From: Halopelagius fulvigenes
GTDB lineage: Archaea; Halobacteriota; Halobacteria; Halobacteriales; Haloferacaceae
Assembly: GCF_042662625.1 (NCBI RefSeq)
Contig: NZ_JBHSXH010000015.1
Span: 1,550,001-1,614,000, forward strand
Reading direction: 5' to 3'
Length of the DNA: 64,000 nucleotides
Shown: in pieces, positions 41,828 through 49,911 of the stretch
How positions within the stretch are numbered: the first letter of the stretch is position 1
Layout of the letters: every line of letters starts with the position of its first letter
Translations under genes and position numbers: made by a program
The notes under the pieces: model-generated
Databases searched by the model: none
Seen by the model: the letters and a program-made list of their open reading frames with translations, nothing else
Told to the model about the DNA's origin: nothing

Positions 41828-42526
41828 TCACTCGCCGCCGCGGAGTCGCCGCCCGCGTTTCGCCCACTCGGCCACCCCGGGGTGAGAGGCGACGAGTCCC
41901 TCGATGCCCGCCGCGCCGAGTGCGAACGCCACGCCCCGCCACCGAACCGGCCACGCGTAGACGGTGATCCCCTCCTCCCGCGCCCGTTCGACGAGGTCGG
42001 TTCCCAGACAGAGCGACCAGTGGGCGTTGACCCGGCCACAGTCGAGGAGGCGGGCGGTGGTGAGGTTCCGTTCGACGCGGACGTCGAAGTTGTACGCGAG
42101 CGTCACCGACTCGTCCATCGACTGCGCCTCCCAGAGGACGTCCGAATAGAAGGAGGTGAGGACGACGTCGTTCGGTATCTCGTCGGTGAGAGCGAGGACG
42201 TCCTCGACGACGCCGGGTTCCTTCAGGTCGAGTTCGACGCACACGTCCGGCGGGATGACGTCGAGGGCGTCGTCGAGGCGGGGGACGCCGTACGACGACC
42301 CGTCCACGCCGAGCGATTCCAGTTCCGCCGCCGACCGCTGGTTCACCCGCGCGAAGTCGTCGGTCGTCCAGAACAACCGCTGAAAGTGGCTGATGACCAG
42401 TTCGCCCGACCCGCACCGGCGGACGTCGAGTTCGACGCAGTCGGCCCGTCGCGCGGACTCACGGGCCGCATAGACCGTATTCTCGGGGTACTCGTCCCCG
42501 AACCCGCGGTGAGCGATGACCCGCAT
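41828..42526 (-). CDS. glycerophosphodiester phosphodiesterase
   Basis: Hydrolyses glycerophosphodiesters to glycerol phosphate and an alcohol. The 232-residue protein begins V-I-A-H-R-G-F-G-D-E-Y-P-E-N-T, the GDPD catalytic start (His and Glu), then D-C-V-E-L-D-V-R-R (metal ligands) and V-I-S-H-F near 50 in place of the usual D-H-D. C-V-E-L-D-L-K near 108 and the late G-I-T-V-Y-A-W-P-V strand complete the barrel. Archaeal ether lipids give analogous head-group diesters. ATG at 42526; it converges on the oxidase gene. Confidence 0.92.
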   Translation of the reverse strand: MRVIAHRGFGDEYPENTVYAARESARRADCVELDVRRCGSGELVISHFQRLFWTTDDFARVNQRSAAELESLGVDGSSYGVPRLDDALDVIPPDVCVELDLKEPGVVEDVLALTDEIPNDVVLTSFYSDVLWEAQSMDESVTLAYNFDVRVERNLTTARLLDCGRVNAHWSLCLGTDLVERAREEGITVYAWPVRWRGVAFALGAAGIEGLVASHPGVAEWAKRGRRLRGGE

Positions 42527-42596
42527 GGGTCCTCCGACGGCCGGGAGTCACAGAAACGCTACGGCGGATCGGCAGGTCGCAGAGACGAGGCGGGAC

Positions 42597-43262
42597 TCAG
42601 CGCTCGTCCGCGTTCCCGGCGTCCGCGCCTGCGTCGGCGGCCGTCGGGTCGTTCGGACCGCCCTCGCGCCGGGCCACGATGGACTCCCCGGCGCGGACCG
42701 TATCGCCCACCTCGACCAACACGTCCTCGCGGTCGTAGGCGGGCGGGAGGAGGACGTCCGCGCGACTGCCGAAGTCGATGTGGCCGATTCGCCGGGCGCG
42801 CGTCAGGTCGTCGCCCTCCTCGACGTACGGGTGGATTCTGCGGGCGAACGCGCCGGCGATGAGCGACAGTTCCGCCGGGCCCTCCGGCGTCGAGACGTCA
42901 ACGTCCACGCGTTCGTTTCGCTCCGACTCCTTCGAGAACGCCGGTCGGTGCGCGCCCGGTCTGTGGGTCACGCGTTCGACGGTGCCGTCGAACGGCGCGC
43001 GGTTGACGTGGACGTCGGTGACGTTCATGAACACGCCGACGCGAATCTGCTCACCCTCCTCGCGGACGACGGAGACGCGCCCGTCGGCGGGGGAGACGAC
43101 GCCCCACGTCGAGGGTCGGCGCTCCGGGTCGCGGAAGAACCAGAGCGTGAACGCGCCGACGGCGAACGCGACGGCGGCGGCGGGCGGCGCGACGACCGAG
43201 AGGAGGGCGGCGGCGAGGAACGCGGGGAGGCCGAACCGCCGGACGCCGGGTGCAAGTCGCAT
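42597..43262 (-). CDS. pssD: archaetidylserine decarboxylase (PssD/Asd type)
   Basis: Pyruvoyl enzyme that decarboxylates archaetidylserine to archaetidylethanolamine; in Haloferax this step is linked to archaeosortase surface-protein processing. The 221-residue protein has two N-terminal hydrophobic segments (about 10-45), F-F-R-D-P-E-R, V-S-P-A-D-G-R-V, the F-M-N-V-T-D-V-H-V-N-R-A-P motif near 80-92, and the self-cleavage region I-D-F-G-S-R near 163; the serine would become the pyruvoyl group. It abuts the RFC-like gene with no gap, the same arrangement I recall from Haloferax. Confidence 0.93.
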   Translation of the reverse strand: MRLAPGVRRFGLPAFLAAALLSVVAPPAAAVAFAVGAFTLWFFRDPERRPSTWGVVSPADGRVSVVREEGEQIRVGVFMNVTDVHVNRAPFDGTVERVTHRPGAHRPAFSKESERNERVDVDVSTPEGPAELSLIAGAFARRIHPYVEEGDDLTRARRIGHIDFGSRADVLLPPAYDREDVLVEVGDTVRAGESIVARREGGPNDPTAADAGADAGNADER

Positions 43263-44306
43263 CTATACGAGGGACTCCTCGTCGAGTTCCGTCTGCCCGG
43301 CCGCCCACGCCGAGAGGAGATGCGAGAGGTGCAGGCGGGCGTCGAGTCCCTCCGCCAGGTCCAGATCGACGCCGCCGGCGAGGCGGTGGAGGCGAATCAG
43401 GTCGTCGTCCCCGAACTCCTCGGGGTAGGTGTCGGCGACGCGGAGGATGTCGCGCAGGAGTTCCTGCCCGTCGTACCCCTCGTCGTCCAGAAGCGTCGTG
43501 AGCGTCTTTCGGGCGTCCCGAATCTCGCCCTCGCGGGCCGTCTCCAAGACGTCCTTCAGGTCGTCGTCGTGGCCGACGGCCGAGAGCGCTTCCTGCGCGG
43601 CGGCCATCGTTATCTCGCCGTCGCCCTCGATGGCGGCGTCCTGCGCGGCGAGGATGGCGTGGCGGAGGTCCCCGTTTGCCTTCGAGGCGACGATGCCCAG
43701 CGCCATCTCCTCGTAGGTCACGTCCTCTGCGTCGGCGACGCCTCGGAGGACCGCCTTCGTCTCCTCCGTCGTCGGCGCGCGGACGGGCACGGGGAAGCAC
43801 CGCGAGCGAATCGGCGGGATGAGCTTCGTCGGTTGCCGCGTCGTGATGACGAACTGCGTCGTCCGGTGGTGCTGTTCCATCACGCGGCGAAGCGCCTGCT
43901 GGAAGTCCTCGCGGATGGCCTCGGCGTTGTCCAACAGGATGGTCTTGTACTCCCCGGAGACGGGCGCGTAGCCCGCCGACTCCTTCAGCACGCGGTTTAT
44001 CATGTCGCGCTTCGCCATCCGACTCCGGCCGGTCAGGAACTGCTCGAACCGGGGGTCCGAGCGGATCTGCTTCTTCGTGCGGCCGAAGAAGTCGGCCACG
44101 TTGATTTCGACGAGGTCGTTGTCCGGGTCGTCGTGCGCCTCGCGGGCGAGTGCCCGCACGGCGGCGGTCTTTCCGACGCCCGGCGGCCCCTGCAGTATCA
44201 GGTTCATCGGTTCGTCCACGGTTCGGCCCAATCGCTCGCGGACCTCCTCCTGCGGGAGGTCGGACAGCGACGGGGCGTGCGTCTCCGTCCACAGGGGCGC
44301 GTCCAT
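43263..44306 (-). CDS. replication factor C small-subunit-like AAA+ ATPase
   Basis: A 347-residue clamp-loader-type ATPase. Walker A is G-P-P-G-V-G-K-T near residue 40; Walker B is I-L-L-D-N-A-E-A, where canonical RFC has D-E-A-D; sensor I region F-V-I-T-T-R; and the RFC-box I-P-P-I-R-S-R-C-F-P with the arginine finger S-R-C. A C-terminal collar domain follows. Haloarchaea have two small RFC subunits; this divergent one is the second (RfcC-like). The altered Walker B suggests weak hydrolysis or a mainly structural place in the ring (inference). ATG at 44306. Confidence 0.9.
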   Translation of the reverse strand: MDAPLWTETHAPSLSDLPQEEVRERLGRTVDEPMNLILQGPPGVGKTAAVRALAREAHDDPDNDLVEINVADFFGRTKKQIRSDPRFEQFLTGRSRMAKRDMINRVLKESAGYAPVSGEYKTILLDNAEAIREDFQQALRRVMEQHHRTTQFVITTRQPTKLIPPIRSRCFPVPVRAPTTEETKAVLRGVADAEDVTYEEMALGIVASKANGDLRHAILAAQDAAIEGDGEITMAAAQEALSAVGHDDDLKDVLETAREGEIRDARKTLTTLLDDEGYDGQELLRDILRVADTYPEEFGDDDLIRLHRLAGGVDLDLAEGLDARLHLSHLLSAWAAGQTELDEESLV

Positions 44307-44339
44307 CGGTCGGTGGTAGCGGTCGGACGGTAAGAAACC

Positions 44340-44897
44340 CTACGACTCCGACTCCGACTCCGCCTCCGCCTCGGCCTCCGTCTCCCGCGCGGCGCGGTCC
44401 GCCCTCGCGCGACGGACGCGTTCGCGGGCGTCCTCGGGCGTCTCCGTCTCCAACAGCAGTTCGAGTTTCCGCTCGAACTGCTCCTCGGAGAGTTCGCCCC
44501 GCGCGTACCGGTCGCGGATGCGGGCGAGGGCGTCCGAGACGGACTCGTCGTCGTCGAGACCGTCGGTTCGACCGGACGGAGCGTCAGACTCGGGCGCGTT
44601 CTCGGACGCGTGGGACTCGCGGTAGCGCTCTTCGAGGATGGCCACCAACGGGACGACGACGGCGAACCCGATGGCGAAGATGGCCCAGAACGGCTCGATG
44701 GGTACCAGTCCGAACAGCGACCCGAGGCCGAGGCCCAGGACGAGGAGGGAGGCGATACCGGCCCACTCGCCGTCGCCCTCGCCGCCCCACCACTCATCGC
44801 TACCCCACCACTTCTCGCCGTCGTCGTCGGACCGCGTCCGACGGCCCGCCGAGGTTCTCTCGGCGTCGTCGCGGGAACCCTCGCGCCGGTCGTTCAT
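44340..44897 (-). CDS. SHOCT-domain membrane protein carrying an in-frame 13-codon palindromic insert
   Basis: A 185-residue protein: charged N-terminus (1-45), two hydrophobic segments (about 48-67 and 69-88), an acidic linker, and a SHOCT domain near 120-150 (A-L-A-R-I-R-D-R-Y-A-R-G-E-L-S-E-E-Q-F), then an Arg/Glu/Ser tail. SHOCT is a short oligomerisation or assembly module. Residues 12-24 (A-E-R-T-S-A-G-R-R-T-R-S-D) are encoded exactly by the 39-bp double-hairpin element, flanked on both sides by D-D from the 6-bp direct repeat. ATG at 44897. Confidence 0.85.
   Translation of the reverse strand: MNDRREGSRDDAERTSAGRRTRSDDDGEKWWGSDEWWGGEGDGEWAGIASLLVLGLGLGSLFGLVPIEPFWAIFAIGFAVVVPLVAILEERYRESHASENAPESDAPSGRTDGLDDDESVSDALARIRDRYARGELSEEQFERKLELLLETETPEDARERVRRARADRAARETEAEAEAESESES
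44826..44864. repeat. 39-bp double-hairpin element inside the SHOCT gene, with 6-bp direct repeats
   Basis: Hairpin 1 GTCGGAC-CGC-GTCCGAC (44826-44842), spacer GGCCC (44843-44847), hairpin 2 GCCGAG-GTTCT-CTCGGC (44848-44864). The six bases on each side are identical, GTCGTC at 44820-44825 and 44865-44870, like a target-site duplication. It lies in codon phase 0 of the minus-strand gene and adds 13 codons. The last 31 bases (plus one) match the PhzF copy with one difference. Confidence 0.8.
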
Positions 44898-45010
44898 GCC
44901 GGTGAGATTGGACGGCCAACGGAATAAAGGCCCCTTCCCCGGCCGACGCCGGCGAGTCGCCGCCTCGCAGATTCGACACGGTTTACCGCCGCGGCGTCCC
45001 AGCAACGAGC

Positions 45011-45958
45011 ATGTCGATGCGCGTGACGTTTCTCGGGACCGGCGGCGCCGTGCCGACGACGGAGCGAGGGCCGAGTGCGCTCCTCGTCGCACGCGAGGGG
45101 GAGCGACTGCTGTTCGACTGCGGCGAGGGCACCCAACGGCAGATGATGCGGTTCGGAACCGGCTTCTCCGTCTCCCACCTGTTCGTCACGCACCTCCACG
45201 GCGACCACGTCCTCGGGATTCCAGGCCTGATACAGACGTGGGACTTCAACGACCGCGAGGAACCCATCGCGATACACGCGCCGCCGGGGGCGAAGCGGCA
45301 CCTCCAGAGCCTCGTGAACGCCGGCGGCTACCGACCGGGCTACCCCGTGAACATCCACGAGGTTCGACCGGGCGGCGTCGCACTCTCGGGGGACGGCTAC
45401 GAGGTGCGGACGTTCGAGACGGAACACCGCAACGTCCGGTCGATGGGGTACGCACTCGTCGAAGACGACAGGCCGGGGCGGTTCGACCGCGAACGCGCCG
45501 AGGAACTCGGCGTCCCCGTCGGCCCCGCATTCGGCCGCCTCCACTCCGGCGAGTCGGTCGAACTCGACGACGGCACCGTGGTCGAACCCGAACAGGTCGT
45601 CGGCGACCCCCGCCCCGGCCGAACGCTCGTCTACACCGGCGACACCCGCCCCGTCGGCGGCACCGTCGAGGCGGCCGACCGGCCGGACCTCCTCGTCCAC
45701 GACGCCACCTTCGCCGACGACTGGGCCGAACGGGCGCGGTCCACCGGCCACTCCACCGGCCGAGAGGCCGCCGAGATAGCGAACCGCGCGGGCGCGCGGC
45801 GACTCGCACTCACCCACATCTCCTCGCGGTACGCGGGCGACCCGACGCCGATACTGGCGGAGGCCCGCGAGGTGTTCGAAGGCGAGGAGGCGTTCGTCCC
45901 CGACGACGGGCAGAAGATGGAGGTTCCCTACCCGAACGACGACGAAGGCGAGGAGTGA
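45011..45958 (+). CDS. rnz: ribonuclease Z
   Basis: Endonuclease that trims the 3' end of precursor tRNAs. The 315-residue metallo-beta-lactamase protein opens M-R-V-T-F-L-G-T-G-G-A-V-P, has F-D-C-G-E-G-T-Q-R near 38-46, the zinc motif T-H-L-H-G-D-H at about 62-68, E-T-E-H near 140, T-G-D-T-R near 213 and the late H-I-S-S-R-Y near 276. Length is standard for the short form. Neighbours pssD, the RFC-like gene and rnz appear together in Haloferax too (from memory). ATG at 45011. Confidence 0.96.
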   Translation: MSMRVTFLGTGGAVPTTERGPSALLVAREGERLLFDCGEGTQRQMMRFGTGFSVSHLFVTHLHGDHVLGIPGLIQTWDFNDREEPIAIHAPPGAKRHLQSLVNAGGYRPGYPVNIHEVRPGGVALSGDGYEVRTFETEHRNVRSMGYALVEDDRPGRFDRERAEELGVPVGPAFGRLHSGESVELDDGTVVEPEQVVGDPRPGRTLVYTGDTRPVGGTVEAADRPDLLVHDATFADDWAERARSTGHSTGREAAEIANRAGARRLALTHISSRYAGDPTPILAEAREVFEGEEAFVPDDGQKMEVPYPNDDEGEE

Positions 45959-46056
45959 GCGGGAACCGCCGCCGGACCCGGTCCGCGCCGGTCGCCGTCC
46001 GCCGGGGCCGCGGTCGCCGGAACTGCTAACGTATTACGAACCCTACGGCCGTCGTC

Positions 46057-49000
46057 TTGACGGCGACTCCGACACCGCTGTCCGTCCTCTACGTCGAACC
46101 GGACGCCGCGTACCGAGAGCGCGTCGAACGGTACTTCGACGGCCCGGAGTCGGGGATGTCCGTCGTCGCGGTTCCCACGCTGGATGCGGCGCGTTCGCGC
46201 CTCCGGGACGCCGGCGCCGAGTTCGCGTGCGTCGTCGCCGAGTACGCGCTTCCCGACGCGGACGGCCCGGAACTGATCGAAGCGGTCCGCGAGGAGAACC
46301 CCGCGCTCCCCGTCGTCGTGTTCACGGACCGTCCGGCCGAGGGACTCGTCGAGGAGGCGTTCGACCGCGGCGCGACCGACTACCTCCGAAAGCAGTCCGG
46401 GACCGAGCAGTACGCGGTGCTCCGGCGTCGTATCGAGGCGGCCGTCGCGACGGGTCGGAGCGCCGACGGCGGGGCGGCGAGCGCGGAAACTCGGGGGGAC
46501 GCCGACTCGACGTTCGCCGAGGTGAGCCCCGTCGGCTACATCACCTTCGACGCGGGCGGCGACATCGTCCACGCGAACCCGCGCGCGGAGTCGCTTCTCG
46601 GCCGGGAGGCGTCGGAACTGCGGACGCTCACCTACGACGCCGCCGCGTTCGACATCGTGGACTCCGAGGGGGAGCCGATTCCCGAGGAGCAACTCCCGTT
46701 CGCGCGGGCGTTGCGTTCGAAGTCCCCCGTCACCGACGCCGAAATCGGGGTCAGGCGGCCCGGTGGAGAGCGGGTTTGGCTCTCGGTCAACGCGACGCCG
46801 CTTTACGAGGAGGGCGACGGCGGAGAAGGAGACAGCGCGGGCGACGGTGACGGCGCGGACGACGGTGACGGCGAACGCGGCGAGACGGTGCGCGGCGTCA
46901 TCGCCACGTTCCAGGACGTCACGAACCGCGTCGAGGTGGAGACGACGCTGAACGAGGTTCTCGACCGGACGACCGACTCGTTCGCGGCGTTCGACACCGA
47001 GTGGCGCTACACCTACGTCAACGAGGCGACCGCGCGCCTCACCGGGCGGCCCGCAGAGGATCACATCGGGCAGGTTATCTGGGACCTCTACCCCGATTCG
47101 AGGGCGTTCTGGGACGTGTCCCACGAGGCGATGGAGACGCAGGAACCGACGTCGTTCGAGGCGTACATCCCCGAACCGATAGACCGGTGGACGGAGGTGC
47201 AACTGTACCCCTCCGAGTCCGGGCTCTCGATATTCCTGCGTGACATCAGCAACCGGAAAGCGCGCGAACGCGAACTCGAGCGGTACGAGGCAATAGTCCA
47301 GACGGTCACCGACGGCATCTGCGTCCTCGACGACGAGTGGCGATTCACCACGGTCAACGACGCGTTCGTCCGGATGACGGGCTACTCCCGCGAGGAACTC
47401 GTCGGGAGTCGGGCCGACGCGGTGGCCGACGTGGCGGACCCCGAGTCGGCGGCGCGACTGCACGCGGAGTTGATCGAGGAACGGCGGAGCGTCGCCGCGA
47501 TGGAGAGCGAAGTCGAGACCAAATCGGGCGAGCGACTCCCGGTGGAGGCGTGGCTCGCGCCCATCACCTTCGGCGACGAGACGCACGGCGTCGTCGGCGT
47601 CGTCCGCGACGTCACCGAGCGAAAGCGCTCGGCCGAGGCGTTCACGGAACTGTACGAAGCGGCCCACGACCTCCTGTCGGCGACGACGGAGGAGGAGATA
47701 GCGCGAATCGCAGTCGAGGCGAGTCGGGAACTGCTGTCGCTTCCGGACGCCGTCCTCTTCCGGTACGACCCCGACGAGAGGGCGTTCGTCCACCTCGCGC
47801 ACTCCCCGGAGATAGCCTCCCGCTACCCGCCCGTGCCGACGTTCCCCGCCGACGAGGCGAGCCTCATCCGACGGGCCTTCTTCGAGGACGAGGTGCTCGC
47901 GTTCGCGGACGTCCACGACTCGGAGACCCTGCGCCACACGGAGATTCCGATGCGGCGGGGGCTGTTCATTCCCCTCGGCGAGTACGGGGTGTTGCTCGCG
48001 GGCGAGACGGCGACGGGGGCGTTCGACGACCAGACGGAGACGCTCGCGGACCTCCTCGGGACGACGATTCGCGCGGCGTTCGACCGGTTGGCGGACGAGC
48101 AGGCGCTTCGGGAGCGACAGTGGGAACTCCGCCAGCAGACGGCCCGACTCGAACGGCTGAACCAGATAAACGAACTCATCCGGGGCATCGACGAACGCCT
48201 CGTGGACGCGCGGACGCGGGAGGCGGTCGAACGCGCCGTCTGCGAGCAACTCGTCGCGAACGACCGCTACGCCCTCGCGTGGGTCGGCGAGTACGACCGC
48301 GAGACGGAGACCGTCAGACCGCGGACGTGGGAAGGGATGGACCGGGGGTACCTCGAACAGCTCGCGGCGATAGACGCCGAGGAGCGAACGACGGAACCCG
48401 CGGACCGGGCGGCGCGAGAGCGAGCGGTGGTGGTGGTTCCGAACGTCGTGGACGGACTGCGCGAGAATCGGTGGCGGCGGGAGGCCCTCTCGCGGGGGTT
48501 CCAGTCGGCGATAAGCGTCCCCCTCCACTACGACGAGATTCCGTACGGCGTCCTGACCGTGTACGCGACGCGGACGGACGAGTTCGACGCTCTCACGCGG
48601 ACGGTGTACGAGGAACTCGGGGAGACCATCGCCCACGCGATAAACGGCGCGGAGACGAAGCAGGGGTTGGTCGCGGACCGGGTTGTCGAGCTCGAACTCC
48701 GGCTTCGGGCGACGAACGAGACGCTCCACCGACTCGCCGCGGAGGCCGACTGCTTGCTCACCTACGAATCGGTACTGCCGCGGAGCGACGACCGGTACCT
48801 CGTCTTCTTCCGGACGCCGGCTACCGTCGCGGGCGACGTCGAGAGGGCGGCGGCGGAACTCCCGTCAGTCCGCCGGTTGAAGGCGCTCTCGACGGACGAG
48901 GAGTCGGAGTTGTTCGAGGCGGTGGTGACCGAACCGCCGCCCGCGGTGACGTTCGTCGAACACGGCGCGGTTCCCCGTCTGATTCGCACCGACGGCGAGA

Positions 49001-49347
49001 CGCTGACCGCCACCGTCGAAGTGCCCGCCGAGACGAACATCCGGGAGTTGATCGAACGGCTTCAGGGGACGTACCCGGACGTGGAACTCGTCGCGCGGCG
49101 CGAACGGGAACGGGAAGTGCGGACGTTGGACAGCCTACAGACGACGCTCGCGTCGCACCTCACCGAACGCCAGTTGGAAGTCCTCGTGACCGCGTACTAC
49201 AGCGGCTACTTCGAGTCGCCGCGGTACCAAACCGGCGAGGAGATAGCCCGTTCGCTCGGCATCACCCAACCCACGTTCAACTACCACCTCCGGCGGGCCT
49301 CCCGGAAGCTGCTCTCGCTCCTGATAGCGCAGCAGGGCGGCATCTAG
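46057..49347 (+). CDS. receiver-PAS-GAF-HTH10 sensor-regulator (Bat-like), degenerate receiver
   Basis: A 1,096-residue haloarchaeal regulator. Domains in order: receiver (about 8-125), PAS (145-260), PAS (295-400), PAS (410-525), GAF (530-670), GAF (690-860), Bat-type region (890-1040) and HTH_10 (1040-1090; L-T-E-R-Q-L-E-V-L then Y-Q-T-G-E-E-I-A-R-S-L-G-I). At the phosphorylation site the receiver has E62 (V-A-E-Y-A-L-P-D-A-D-G) instead of Asp, so ordinary phosphotransfer is unlikely. Such Bat-like proteins respond to light, oxygen or redox and activate genes directly. TTG start at 46057 is the only early start that keeps the receiver's first strand. Confidence 0.92.
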   Translation: MTATPTPLSVLYVEPDAAYRERVERYFDGPESGMSVVAVPTLDAARSRLRDAGAEFACVVAEYALPDADGPELIEAVREENPALPVVVFTDRPAEGLVEEAFDRGATDYLRKQSGTEQYAVLRRRIEAAVATGRSADGGAASAETRGDADSTFAEVSPVGYITFDAGGDIVHANPRAESLLGREASELRTLTYDAAAFDIVDSEGEPIPEEQLPFARALRSKSPVTDAEIGVRRPGGERVWLSVNATPLYEEGDGGEGDSAGDGDGADDGDGERGETVRGVIATFQDVTNRVEVETTLNEVLDRTTDSFAAFDTEWRYTYVNEATARLTGRPAEDHIGQVIWDLYPDSRAFWDVSHEAMETQEPTSFEAYIPEPIDRWTEVQLYPSESGLSIFLRDISNRKARERELERYEAIVQTVTDGICVLDDEWRFTTVNDAFVRMTGYSREELVGSRADAVADVADPESAARLHAELIEERRSVAAMESEVETKSGERLPVEAWLAPITFGDETHGVVGVVRDVTERKRSAEAFTELYEAAHDLLSATTEEEIARIAVEASRELLSLPDAVLFRYDPDERAFVHLAHSPEIASRYPPVPTFPADEASLIRRAFFEDEVLAFADVHDSETLRHTEIPMRRGLFIPLGEYGVLLAGETATGAFDDQTETLADLLGTTIRAAFDRLADEQALRERQWELRQQTARLERLNQINELIRGIDERLVDARTREAVERAVCEQLVANDRYALAWVGEYDRETETVRPRTWEGMDRGYLEQLAAIDAEERTTEPADRAARERAVVVVPNVVDGLRENRWRREALSRGFQSAISVPLHYDEIPYGVLTVYATRTDEFDALTRTVYEELGETIAHAINGAETKQGLVADRVVELELRLRATNETLHRLAAEADCLLTYESVLPRSDDRYLVFFRTPATVAGDVERAAAELPSVRRLKALSTDEESELFEAVVTEPPPAVTFVEHGAVPRLIRTDGETLTATVEVPAETNIRELIERLQGTYPDVELVARREREREVRTLDSLQTTLASHLTERQLEVLVTAYYSGYFESPRYQTGEEIARSLGITQPTFNYHLRRASRKLLSLLIAQQGGI

Positions 49348-49430
49348 ATACATAGGGCGGGGGCGACCCGGACGCTCGATAGATAGAGGCACGTAGTATC
49401 CCGACTGCGCGCGTCTCTCCCCGCAAGAGT

Positions 49431-49694
49431 ATGGAGTCCAACGAATCGAAGCGTATCAGGGTCGAGGTGGGGGAGGAAGGTGCGACGATGGCCGTCGTCA
49501 GAACCGTCGCGGAGGCCGAGGGCGTCCACTCGCTGGAACTGCCGCCGTTGTACGGCGCGGTGGACACGGACGTCCTCGACGCCATCGTCCGCTCCGAGGT
49601 GGGAGCGGAGAGTTGGGTCGCCTTCTCGTACTGCGGATACCGCGTCGAGGCGAACAGTTCCGGCGTCGTCACCGTCGCGCCCGCCCATGGCTGA
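49431..49694 (+). CDS. HalOD1-domain protein, 87 aa
   Basis: An 87-residue stand-alone HalOD1 domain, a haloarchaeal output domain of signalling pathways. Features: A-T-M-A-V-V-R-T-V-A-E-A-E-G near residues 18-31, L-P-P-L-Y-G-A-V-D-T-D-V-L-D-A-I-V near 37-53, and the closing F-S-Y-C-G-Y-R-V-E strand. Molecular activity is not known. It follows the large Bat-like regulator by 83 bases and overlaps the next zinc microprotein gene by 8 bases, so all three may act in one circuit (inference). Confidence 0.9.
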   Translation: MESNESKRIRVEVGEEGATMAVVRTVAEAEGVHSLELPPLYGAVDTDVLDAIVRSEVGAESWVAFSYCGYRVEANSSGVVTVAPAHG

Positions 49695-49866
49695 AGACCC
49701 GGCGGCGAACCTCCGGATGTGCGCGCACTGCGGAACCGTCTTCGAAGTCGGGGTCAGGTACCCCGTCGTCACCCTCCGCGGAACCGACGGGACGCCCCTC
49801 CTGTTCTCCTTCTGCGGCGAGGAGTGCGAGACGGCGTGGGCGAGCGAGTTCCGTGCCGAGGAGTAG
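49687..49866 (+). CDS. small zinc-binding protein, 59 aa
   Basis: A 59-residue protein with C12-x-x-C15 (M-C-A-H-C-G) and a C-terminal C-G-E-E-C, i.e. a zinc ribbon with a helical end (E-T-A-W-A-S-E-F). It resembles the haloarchaeal family labelled DUF7576. It overlaps the HalOD1 gene by 8 bases in another frame, so translation is coupled. Role unknown. ATG at 49687. Confidence 0.8.
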   Translation: MAEDPAANLRMCAHCGTVFEVGVRYPVVTLRGTDGTPLLFSFCGEECETAWASEFRAEE

Positions 49867-49911
49867 CACACCTCGCGTAATCTTTTGAACGAAGCCGCCC
49901 CACCGGCGGCC

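Noticed and set aside
45928..48729. 933-codon open frame on the minus strand
   Set aside because: Mirror of the Bat-like regulator; Arg/Val-rich composition with no domain.
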